39,609 nucleotides of DNA from Rhodobacter viridis (lineage in GTDB: Bacteria; Pseudomonadota; Alphaproteobacteria; Rhodobacterales; Rhodobacteraceae): NCBI RefSeq assembly GCF_003217355.1, contig NZ_QJTK01000022.1, positions 1-39,609 on the forward strand, in the 5' to 3' direction. Below are positions 31,724 through 39,609 of this stretch, in pieces (position 1 is the stretch's first letter; each line of letters opens with the position of its first letter). A program made the position numbers and the translations under genes. The notes under the pieces are model-generated. The model did no database searches, was not told the origin of the DNA, and worked only from the letters and a program-made list of their open reading frames with translations.

Positions 31724-33135
31724 GAGATATGGCCGAAAGTTGGTGACGCCGGATCAGGCGGCGGTTTGAAGTTGGCGCAGGCCGTCTCGAAACTCAACCC
31801 CTTGGATGATCTCGGGCAGGCGGTTCCGTCCGTCGAGCTTGCGCCATTTGCCCTGCGCGGCGATCATCAGCTTGAAGGCCATGGCCAAGCCGGTCTGGCG
31901 GCTCAGGCACCCCTTGGTGCGTTTCGTCCGGTGGCGGACCGTGGCGAAGGTGCTTTCGATCGGGTTTGACGTTCGGATGTGTTTCCAGTGTTCGGCCGGG
32001 TAGTCGTAGAAGGTCAGCAGCGCGCTGCGATCCTTGACCAGCTTGTCGACTGCCTTGTCCCATTTCACGCCGTAGGTTGCGACGAAGAAATCGAAGGCGG
32101 CCTCAGCTTCAGCGCGGGTCCCGGCCTGCCAGATGTCGTGCAGATGGCCCTTTGCCTTGGGCTGCACCGATTGCGGCAACGCATTGAGAACGTTCATCGT
32201 CTTGTGGACCCAGCAGCGCTGCTCCCGCGTCGTGGCGAAGACCTCCCGCAGGGCGGTCCAAAACCCCAGGGCGCCGTCGCCGATGGCCAGTTTCGGATCC
32301 TGTGTCAGACCACGCCGCCTCAGATCCAGCAGCACCTCGCGCCAGCTTTGGGTGCTTTCGCGAAAGCCGTCGGTCATCGCCAGCAACTCCTTGCGGCCAT
32401 ATTCATCGGCGCCCACGATCACCAGAACGCATTGTTTTTCCTCAGCCATGCGCGGTTTGAAGTAAACGCCGTCGGCCCAAATGTAGAGGAAACGACGCGC
32501 GCCGAGGTCGCGTTTCTGCCAGGCCTCGTAGTCGTGCCACCAATCGGCCTTCAGCCGCGTGATCGTCGTGGCCGAGAGCCCCTTCGCGTTCGGCCCCAAG
32601 AGCGCCGCCAGCGCCTCGGTGAAATCGCCCGTGGACACGCCCTTGAGGTAAAGCCACGGCGTTCGGCATTTCCTTCGAACCGATGGCAGTCAATGCCTCA
32701 CTTCCTCGACCGATTTCGCTTTGCGAAGGTAGCGCGGCAGGATGCTCGGCGTGAAGCTGATCTTCTCCTCGCCGGTTCCCCGGTCGCGCAGGCGCGGCAC
32801 CTTCACGGCAACCGGCCCGATCCCGGTCAGCACCTCGCGCTCCGGCAAGGTTCCGTGGCGCACCAGCCGCGCCCGGCCATCGGCGAGTTTTTCCGCCGAA
32901 AAGGCGGCCAGAAGTGCCGCCAGCTCCGCCTCGATCGCCTGCTCGATGAGCTTGCGCGCGCCAGCCCGGATCACCTCGGTCAACGCATCGGGAGCGAAAC
33001 CCGATGGATCGGGCAGTCGGGTGATGGTATCGTCGTTCATGTGGCATATCCCTTTCTCGGCTGAGAATTGACGGCGTCTAGACACCGCCATGATATGCCG
33101 CCCCTCCGGGCATCACCAACTTTCGCGCGTTGCTC
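31724..33135 (-). mobile_element. IS256-family element (1412 bp) inserted in IS110
   Basis: Ends are imperfect inverted repeats: left GAGATATGGCCGAAAGTTGG, and right (minus strand from 33135) GAGCAACGCGCGAAAGTTGG, both continuing TGA-GCC. A perfect 9-base target duplication flanks it. It carries one minus-strand mutator-type transposase frame interrupted by a stop. The perfect duplication indicates a relatively recent insertion, later than the IS110 copy. Confidence 0.9.
31754..33040 (-). pseudogene. IS256 (mutator-type) transposase with internal stop
   Basis: From ATG 33040 the protein reads MNDDTITRLPDPSGFAPDAL and includes VPRLRDRGTGEEKISFTPSI and RKAKSVEEV, then meets TGA at 32690-32692. 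The same frame continues after about ten further codons with WLYLKGVSTGDFTEALAALL, the catalytic region IWADGVYFKPR, VIVGADEYG, AIGDGALGFW and the end RTSNPIESTFATVRHRTKRT. The stop lies in a short stretch (about 32653-32693) that looks like an in-frame insertion of roughly 12 codons compared with relatives. Without readthrough the protein is split and probably inactive. Confidence 0.8.
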
Positions 33136-33449
33136 TCCGGAACTCCCGATCAGTCGCTGCCTGGATAGGGCTGACCACGCGCCGCTATCAGTCCGGCGAG
33201 GTCGACTACGACGGCCATATCTCGCGACGCGGGGACGCCCATCTGCGGGGCTTGCTTTACGAGGCGGCCACCGTGGTGCTGACCAGAACAACTGCCGACA
33301 GTGCGCTGAGAACCTGGGGCCTGAAGCTACGGGAGCGGATCGGCTTCAAGCGCGCCGCCGTCGCAGTGGCGCGCAAGCTGGCGGTGATCATGCACGCGAT
33401 GCTGAAATCCGGTCAGACTTTCCAACGACACGCCGAACCCGTGGTCTGA
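33136..33449 (+). pseudogene. IS110-family transposase fragment 3 (C-terminus)
   Basis: Starting in the right copy of the target duplication the frame continues NSRSVAAWIGLTTRRYQSGE, VDYDGHISRRGDAHLRGLLY and ERIGFKRAAVAVARKLAVIM, the conserved C-terminus with the catalytic-serine-like region of IS110 transposases, to the stop at 33449. The first 9 bases are the duplicated target TCCGGAACT. Confidence 0.85.
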
Positions 33450-33892
33450 GCCGCAACCGATACGCGTCGACCTTCGACGCGACCCGGACGTCCTTGCCGG
33501 GACGTAGCCAGAACCATTCCGCCGAGGCTGTTGCACCATCCGATCCGTCCAAGTCGATGCGTGCGCTTCACACATTGGAAGGTTCTCCGCGAAGCCCCAC
33601 CATGCGGCGGCACATGCCGACCGCGAAGATGACACTGCTCCCGGCACACGATGTCCCCACCACGCAGAAAGGTCTTGCAGTATGACATGCGATTAGATGA
33701 CAGCCTCGGCCCATTGCTGACGGTTGGCGCCTAAAAATGCCGCGATGCGGCGCTAGCCAAAGCCGCCGCCCGGCTGGTGCTGCAGCTAACTCTTGTCTCC
33801 ATGCTCATGTAACTCGTATTCACGTTGCGGCGATGGTAAAAGCTGATGACGTCGCTCGCCTCCGTGCTCGCCCTATTTGAAAGTCCTCTCCC
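33450..33892. other. intergenic, probable IS110 tail, no gene seen
   Basis: 443 bases without a convincing gene. The first 200 or so are GC-rich and probably the right flank of the IS110 copy; the part after about 33690 is the upstream region of the SIR2 gene. I see no clear promoter pair; an in-frame stop at 33878-33880 limits the SIR2 start. Confidence 0.5.
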
Positions 33893-36800
33893 TTGTCCTT
33901 GCGCTTCTCGCATCATGGCCCGGAATTCCCCTCTGCACTTATCGACGCGCTGATGGCCGGGGACGTCGTGTTCCTCTGCGGCACAGGTATCAGCGCGCCG
34001 CAGCTCCCCGACTTCAAGTCCCTGGTCGACCAAACATATGCGCGACTCGGCGTAGAGATGAATGCGTCGGAGCAGCGGTCTTATGATAGTCAGCGTTTCG
34101 AAGAAGTGCTTGGCGCCCTAGGTCGCCGGCTCGCAGATCCCGAGGCGATGGTGCGCACGGCCTCCGAACTGCTTGCGGTGCCCGCCGGTCCGCGGCTTGA
34201 TCACCACCGCACCGTGCTTCGACTTTCGCGCGATCTCAGCAATCGCGTCCTCACCGTCACCACCAATTTCGACACGCTGCTTGAGCGAGCGCTAGGACTA
34301 CCTGCGCCGCTGGTCCGATCGCAGAGCTTTGCGGGCCAGTCACTCCCCGCGCCGGGCGGCGCCGGCTTTTCGGGCGTCATCCATATCCATGGCAGGCTGG
34401 TGGACCCGACCCTCGACCTCGATCCGACGCCGTTGGTCCTCACCAGCGCTGACTATGGCGACGCTTATATGCGCTCGGGCTGGGCCTCACGATTCCTGTT
34501 CGATCTCGCCCGCTGCAAGACCATCGTCCTCATCGGCTACAGTGCCAACGATGCGCCGGTCCGCTATTTCCTCAATGTGCTGGAGGCCGACCGCGCCCGT
34601 TTTCCGGACCTTCGCCCGGTTTATGCCTTTGACGCCTATGGAAATGATCCTGTCGAGGCAGAGGCGGGTTGGGGCACGCTTGCGGTCACGCCGCTCACTT
34701 ATTGCAAGCTCAACCCCGTAACCGGTGTCCCAGATCATTCGCCGCTCTGGGACGACCTCCACCGGCTTGCCAACATCATCGAGCGTCCCAAGCGATCACG
34801 GGAAGAGCGCGCGCGGCAGATCCTCATCGGCGACAGCCGCGCGCTCACCTATCAGCGACTGCGCGAGCTTTCTTGGCTATTCACCGATCGCAGCGATCTC
34901 TGGCCAGTCGCGCTTGACGCCATCACCGATCCGGGCTGGTTCCGCGTCCTTCATGACAACAATCTCTGGTCGGCTCGAGACGCCACTTGGGTGATTTCCA
35001 ACTGGATCTCGCGCGATTTCGAGGCCCCCCAGTGTTTTACGATTGCCGTCGAGTGGCACGCGATCCTCGGATGCGAATTCCTCGCTCGTCTCGACCAACG
35101 ACTACGGCAAGCCCCGCCTGCATCGCCCTTCTGGCTCAAGGCCTGGCGCATACTGCTTTCGGCCGGGCCGGCCGAGCGTGCCGACGACTTCGAGGAGAAT
35201 GCCTTCGCCATCAAGCAAAGGCTCGCTTCAGGCGTGATCCTTGACTGCGAACTCGCGCAATCGGTGACGCTGCTTGCGCCGGTACTCGTGGCCCGTCGAC
35301 CTTGGCAGCTCCACGAGAATGTCGGGGAGGAGGTGGCGGAAGCGGCCGAACTGCGACTGTCGAGACTGGTCGCGCTCGATTTCCAGGTCATCGACGAATA
35401 CGAGGCGACCGAGATTATCGAAGCCTTGGATTCAATCGACGACTATGCGGTGCGGATCCTCGAACTTGGCAGCGAAGTTCTGCGCTCTTCGCTTCATCAG
35501 GCGGTCGATCTCGGAATGATTATCGAGGATTACGACACGAGCGACTATAGCGTTCCCTCAGTCGAGGATCATGGCCAGAACGCGCATCACAGCGGCGTGA
35601 TCTTCCTTGTTCGCGCGACCGTGAACGCTTTCTCCAAAGCGGTCGCCGTTGATAGTGATCGCGCCCGTGCGCAGGCGGCGCAATGGCGGACCTTGCCTGG
35701 GCGGATGGGTACTCGGCTAATGCTCCATGCGGCGCGTGACGCAGCTGTCTACTCGGCGGACGAGGCGCTGCAGTTGCTTCTTGAGCTGGAGGACACCGAT
35801 TTCTGGATCATCCGCCGTGAGTTTGCCCTAGCACTGCGCGACAGGGCGGCACATGCCACACCTTCGCACCTCGCTGCCGTCGAGGCCCGGATCCGGACAA
35901 GTGGCGACGCCTATTATGCCCGCTACCTACTGAAAGAAGGCCAGGTCGACTGGCGCGCACATGCTCGCGACAGCGCGGTCTGGCTCCGCCTGAAGATGCT
36001 CGATGCAGCAGGCGTGCTCTCGGAGGTGGGCCGCGCCGAACTCCACGCAATCGTGGCGCGAAGGCCTCATCTCGATCGTGCGGTCGAGGACAGCGACTTT
36101 TTCAGCTCATATATCTACAGCGGGCGGGCCGTGGTGGGAGACAGCGAGCCGATCGCCGAGCCCGATACCGACGATCACCTGAAGGTCGCCGCGGAACTCA
36201 GCGTGAGCCCCGACATCGATCGGCAGATGGGGTGGCGCAGCTATTGTCGCCTCGACCCGAGAGGCGCGTTCGAGGCACTCGCGGCCGCCGACCTGACCGC
36301 GCCCAATGTCGCCTTGTGGGATGATCTGTTGGCGGCGCTAGCGTTCCGCAATGACGAAAAGGATGCGCCGCTGCGCAACAAAATCGCTATCGATGCCCTG
36401 GCGCACCTTGAGGAGCTCGACATGCAAGCCCTCCAGCCGATCGCTGCGAGCGCGGTCGATCTGCTGATGTTCGGTCCGCGTCGACTCATCAGAAATCTTG
36501 AGGACTGGTGCGACCGGCTCTGGCATGCGGTAAAGCTTGCCGACCATGAGATCAACTTCGAGAAGAACCTCTACGAAACCGCCATTAACCGCGCCGCCGG
36601 CAGGCTGACGCAGATCCTCCTCGAAGAGCTCAATCACACACGTATGACCAAAGGACCACATGAGGTACGCCAGCGCGCGCGGCTAGCCGTGGTCGCGAGC
36701 GACGACAGTGAGGCGGGAATCACCGGGCGCGCGGTGCTCATCCACGACTTTGCCTTCATACTCCTTGCCGACGCTGTGCTGGTTGAGGCGCATCTTCTGT

Positions 36801-37513
36801 CACGTTTGTTGGCGGACACGGATGAGGCGCGTGGACTGCGCGCGGTGCTTGTGTCGCACAGCAGCATCAGTCCTGAAGTCACCATGGTGGCGCCCGGAGC
36901 TGTGTTGCGCGGTGTCGTCGAGACCCGCGCCGATTGTGGTTTTGCTGCGCAGATCGCATCTGGCATTTTGCGACCAGCGCTCGCGTCGGTAAGCGGCGAC
37001 GAAGCCGACCGATGGGGAATTGGCGAAGCCGATGTCGGCCGCGCATTACGCGAAGCGCCGCTCAAGATCCGCACCGGCACGCTCAATGTCTTGGTCAGCT
37101 GGATGCACAATGACAAGCGCGGCGCTGAAGAGGCCTGGGAAAAGATGGTTGCACCCTTCTTCGACCGGGTCTGGCCAAAGGAACGCCGCTTCGTCGACGA
37201 TGCGCACAACCGTGACCTAATGGCAATCGCGGTAGGCTCGGGAAGGTTTTTCCCGGAGGCGGTGGCCAAGCTGCGGCCTTTTTTCAGCCCCTATGCGCGC
37301 GCGCGTGCCAGCGTTCACCCAATCAAGCAAAGCGAAGCGCCCGAGGCGTATCCGCATCAGGTGCTCGATCTTCTATGGCTGATTTTCGGCCCGACCGGCA
37401 GCAGCAGTTACGACATGGCTGACATTCTGGATCGCCTAGTCGCCGCAGATCCTTCAATAGAGATCGACCGTCGATATCAGTCTCTCGAACAGCGAACTAT
37501 TCGTCTTCGCTAA
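33893..37513 (+). CDS. large SIR2-domain protein, defence-associated sirtuin type
   Basis: 1206 residues. Residues about 12-290 form a SIR2-like NAD-binding domain: GDVVFLCGTGISAPQLPDF (GTG at 30-32), VLTVTTNFDTLLERAL (Asn125, Asp127), the candidate catalytic histidine in VIHIHGRL (His166) and TIVLIGYSANDAPVRYFL. The remaining 900 residues are mainly helical, without another named domain by eye, the layout of DSR1/DSR2-type anti-phage NADases, where the C-terminal part senses phage proteins and the SIR2 domain depletes NAD. TTG 33893 is the first start after an in-frame stop; TTG 33899 is an alternative, and ATG 33954 would remove the first strand. It is a single-gene unit between IS110 remnants and the dGTPase gene. 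The defence role is inferred from architecture. Confidence 0.8.
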   Translation: MSLRFSHHGPEFPSALIDALMAGDVVFLCGTGISAPQLPDFKSLVDQTYARLGVEMNASEQRSYDSQRFEEVLGALGRRLADPEAMVRTASELLAVPAGPRLDHHRTVLRLSRDLSNRVLTVTTNFDTLLERALGLPAPLVRSQSFAGQSLPAPGGAGFSGVIHIHGRLVDPTLDLDPTPLVLTSADYGDAYMRSGWASRFLFDLARCKTIVLIGYSANDAPVRYFLNVLEADRARFPDLRPVYAFDAYGNDPVEAEAGWGTLAVTPLTYCKLNPVTGVPDHSPLWDDLHRLANIIERPKRSREERARQILIGDSRALTYQRLRELSWLFTDRSDLWPVALDAITDPGWFRVLHDNNLWSARDATWVISNWISRDFEAPQCFTIAVEWHAILGCEFLARLDQRLRQAPPASPFWLKAWRILLSAGPAERADDFEENAFAIKQRLASGVILDCELAQSVTLLAPVLVARRPWQLHENVGEEVAEAAELRLSRLVALDFQVIDEYEATEIIEALDSIDDYAVRILELGSEVLRSSLHQAVDLGMIIEDYDTSDYSVPSVEDHGQNAHHSGVIFLVRATVNAFSKAVAVDSDRARAQAAQWRTLPGRMGTRLMLHAARDAAVYSADEALQLLLELEDTDFWIIRREFALALRDRAAHATPSHLAAVEARIRTSGDAYYARYLLKEGQVDWRAHARDSAVWLRLKMLDAAGVLSEVGRAELHAIVARRPHLDRAVEDSDFFSSYIYSGRAVVGDSEPIAEPDTDDHLKVAAELSVSPDIDRQMGWRSYCRLDPRGAFEALAAADLTAPNVALWDDLLAALAFRNDEKDAPLRNKIAIDALAHLEELDMQALQPIAASAVDLLMFGPRRLIRNLEDWCDRLWHAVKLADHEINFEKNLYETAINRAAGRLTQILLEELNHTRMTKGPHEVRQRARLAVVASDDSEAGITGRAVLIHDFAFILLADAVLVEAHLLSRLLADTDEARGLRAVLVSHSSISPEVTMVAPGAVLRGVVETRADCGFAAQIASGILRPALASVSGDEADRWGIGEADVGRALREAPLKIRTGTLNVLVSWMHNDKRGAEEAWEKMVAPFFDRVWPKERRFVDDAHNRDLMAIAVGSGRFFPEAVAKLRPFFSPYARARASVHPIKQSEAPEAYPHQVLDLLWLIFGPTGSSSYDMADILDRLVAADPSIEIDRRYQSLEQRTIRLR

Positions 37514-37712
37514 GCCTGCCGTAGGCACTGTGCTTATCAAGCCGAAGTAACCAAGTTCGACCAGAGGAACTATGAGATTTCCAGACCACTTTTACGCAAA
37601 GCTGCTCACGACCACTTAATTTCCGGGTTGGTTGCGGCACGAACTACCGGGTTCGACAACCGCAGTGCTTTCCGATAATGGCGGCTATGGACGAAGCTGC
37701 CCCCGGTTCTCC

Positions 37713-39053
37713 TCACAGACTGTCGAACACGGACCCCATCCGTGGCGCGAACAGCCGCTCATAGGTCTTCAGCAGATAGGTGTCCGTCATCCCGGCCACG
37801 AAATCGCTGATGATGCGCAAGTCGCCGCCCGCGGCCTGCAATCGCGCATGCGCATCGCGCGGAAGAAGTCGCTCCGGGTCCGATTGCAGCGCTTCGAACA
37901 CCGACACCACCATGGATTGACCCTTGAATTCCAGGTGCTGCACGCCGGGGCTGCGGATCACCTCCGCCATGATGAAATCCTTCAGCGCCTTCAGAAATCT
38001 GGCTTGTCCCTCCGACACAGCCACACGCCAGCGCAGCAGGGGCTCGCGAAATTCCGGTTTTTCTTCGAAGGCGACGGCGGTGACCAGATGGCCCACCAAC
38101 CGGCCGATCCAGCGCTTTCGGCTATCGCTGCCGCCGAACAGTCCGGCGACCATCGCCTCATAGGGATCATTGCTCTCGGCCGGGGCCTTTTGGCGCCGGG
38201 CCTCGAGGAAGCTGTCGCATGCCTCTGGCGGAACCTGATCCCGGAACTGCCCGGGCGTGACCAGGCGCAGGGCAATGGCGTCCTCGAGGTCGTGAACGCC
38301 GTAGGCGATGTCGTCGGCCAGATCCATGATGCTGCAATCGAGCGATTTGTGCAGGGTACGGGCGTGCTTGCCCTCGCGGGTCTCGATCCGCGTGAATTCT
38401 GCCCGGTCGGGTGCCGTCAGCGGGGCGAGGATCCAGTCCACCACATCCGTCTCGCAGGTCAGATAGCCCTTGGGCGGGGTCGAGGCTGGCAGGTCGATGG
38501 TCCGCAGCACCGAAAGCCCGCTCTGCAACTGCGGTCGGATCGCGGGGGTCAGCAGCGCCGAGAGCGGGGCCGGGTATTTCAGCACGCCAAGCATCGAACG
38601 CCGGGACAGGTTCGCCCCGGCCTGCGCTGAAAAATTCTCCAGCCGTGCCAGCAGGCGCAGGGTCTGACCGTTGCCTTCGAACCCGCCCGCCTCGCGCATG
38701 CAATAGTTCAGCGCCACCTCGCCTCCATGACCGAAGGGCGGATGGCCAAGATCATGCGCGCAGGCGATGGCGTGGATCTGGCTGCGATCCGGAAGAACGG
38801 CGGTGGCGGTATGATCCGGAAAGCTTTTCGCAAGCTGGCGCACAAGGCCACCGGCGATCTGTGCCACCTCCAGCGAATGGGTCAGCCGGGTACGGTAGAA
38901 ATCGCTGTCGCCGAGGTTCAGGATCTGGGTCTTGCCCTGCAGCCGCCGGAAGGAGGCCGAATGGATCACCCGCGCGTAATCGACATCCCCGATGTCGCGG
39001 GCATCTTCCGCTTGCGGCGTCCAGCCCTCGCGCCGCGCATTCCAGTCCGTCAT
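37713..39053 (-). CDS. dGTP triphosphohydrolase, HD domain, anti-phage dGTPase type
   Basis: 446 residues. HD-domain metal ligands are seen in TRLTHSLEVAQIA (His59) and ACAHDLGHPPFGHGGE (His100, Asp101), followed later by the conserved DLADDIAYGVHDLEDA segment. The DYARVIHSASFRRLQGKTQI N-terminus is the dGTPase signature. It hydrolyses dGTP to deoxyguanosine and triphosphate; the longer form, about 440-490 residues, is the one known to limit phage by depleting dGTP, while shorter housekeeping relatives are under 400. ATG 39053 is chosen since GAGGAGAGG precedes it; open frame continues upstream without family sequence. It converges with the SIR2 gene across a 199-base gap, consistent with a defence cluster, but a core metabolic role remains possible. 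Confidence 0.85.
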   Translation of the reverse strand: MTDWNARREGWTPQAEDARDIGDVDYARVIHSASFRRLQGKTQILNLGDSDFYRTRLTHSLEVAQIAGGLVRQLAKSFPDHTATAVLPDRSQIHAIACAHDLGHPPFGHGGEVALNYCMREAGGFEGNGQTLRLLARLENFSAQAGANLSRRSMLGVLKYPAPLSALLTPAIRPQLQSGLSVLRTIDLPASTPPKGYLTCETDVVDWILAPLTAPDRAEFTRIETREGKHARTLHKSLDCSIMDLADDIAYGVHDLEDAIALRLVTPGQFRDQVPPEACDSFLEARRQKAPAESNDPYEAMVAGLFGGSDSRKRWIGRLVGHLVTAVAFEEKPEFREPLLRWRVAVSEGQARFLKALKDFIMAEVIRSPGVQHLEFKGQSMVVSVFEALQSDPERLLPRDAHARLQAAGGDLRIISDFVAGMTDTYLLKTYERLFAPRMGSVFDSL

Positions 39054-39609
39054 GTCAGCCTCTCCTCGCATCGCTGATGAACGCCGCATCGCAGGCAGGA
39101 CCATAATACCATCGGTATCGCGCCTGAACCCTGACCGCCATGGCGAGCCAAGAGGAGCATAAGAGACAGACGTCCATTCGGGGCGCGGATTTTCGGCATC
39201 GACATAAGCCCGGCCCATGCAGGCGGCTTCACCGCGCAGGCGCGAAAGGGAAAAAGCGCACCCGGAAAAAAATGGCCGTCCGAATTCCGATCGCGAAGTT
39301 GTGATTGAGGTGAGGTCAGAACGGTCGACGGCGTCACATCTGCAGCTCGGCGACGTCGTCCCGGATTTGAATGAAATGAAAAGCCGGGCCCGCCTTGTCA
39401 AGCCCCCGGAGCCGCGGGAATTGACAAGAAAATCCGGCCGTTGCGGTTAGCCCACACCGGTTTGGCCGACGAAAATAGGCTTGATCGCCCCAGAATTTGG
39501 GCCTTATCTCATCTCCATGATGACCCAGAACACGCATATCACCCCCGCCGCCTCCCGGCTCATACGCTGATCCCTCCGGATCGGACGTGGGGTTTCGTGT
39601 CTCGCATCG
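39054..39609. other. intergenic upstream of dGTPase, no gene seen
   Basis: 556 bases to the window edge. I find no open frame with recognisable protein features, no intact tRNA and no clear repeat. It contains the promoter region of the minus-strand dGTPase gene. A gene beyond the edge may start here. Confidence 0.4.

Noticed and set aside
37620-37670. Possible tRNA-like sequence (CGGGTTCGACAACCG)
   Set aside because: A T-arm-like string is visible but no acceptor, anticodon or D-arm pairs with it.
37632-38630. 332-codon plus-strand frame
   Set aside because: It is antisense to the dGTPase gene, which has clear HD motifs.
1-39609. CRISPR array
   Set aside because: No series of regularly spaced repeats was seen anywhere in the window; the only close repeats are those listed.

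Overview
This is a GC-rich chromosomal window from an alphaproteobacterium. Gene content and codon use look like Rhodobacterales, most like Rhodobacter itself; this is inferred from protein recognition, with no database search. Roughly the first half (1-18,630) reads as ordinary chromosome. The second half (18,630-39,609) is a mosaic accessory region of defence-type genes and broken insertion sequences.

Chromosomal half. A partial TRIC/UPF0126 membrane protein leaves the left edge on the minus strand. A plus-strand catabolic and uptake cluster follows: a DapA-family lyase, an aldehyde dehydrogenase, a DAO-type FAD amine or amino-acid oxidoreductase, a GcvA-like LysR regulator, a betaine/proline-type ABC transporter (binding protein, ATPase, two permeases) and a GlxA-type AraC regulator. 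Together they look like import and oxidation of a quaternary or cyclic amino compound whose identity is not visible. On the minus strand then come a Na/phosphate cotransporter, a ChrA transporter, and a copper-type set (DUF411 protein, methionine-rich multicopper oxidase, small exported protein). A degenerate serine-recombinase-like gene is divergent from an unusual fusion of an inositol-monophosphatase-like domain with an ADP-ribosylglycohydrolase.

Accessory half. It starts at a 47-nt 3' fragment of a tRNA-Cys gene (18632-18678, minus) whose 5' half is missing, the expected scar of an element integrated into a tRNA gene. To its right are a truncated small gene cut by an IS66 end, an IS66 remnant with tnpA and tnpB but no tnpC, a Lon-type AAA+ ATPase with a small partner protein, and a complete three-gene ABC-3C conflict system (DUF4297-like nuclease, middle component, DUF3732 ATPase) with overlapping start and stop codons. 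Next come an inversion-scrambled pile of IS481, IS5 and IS427-like remnants, an AT-rich pair of unrecognised genes ending in a hairpin, an IS110 copy split by IS3 and IS256 family elements, a 1206-residue SIR2-domain protein of the defence-associated sirtuin type, and a dGTPase of the anti-phage type.

The window therefore holds at least three recognisable defence modules (ABC-3C, SIR2, dGTPase) and two candidate modules that I cannot name (AAA+ plus small protein; the AT-rich gene pair). The catabolic cluster carries a possible three-way-junction RNA leader and an intercistronic hairpin.
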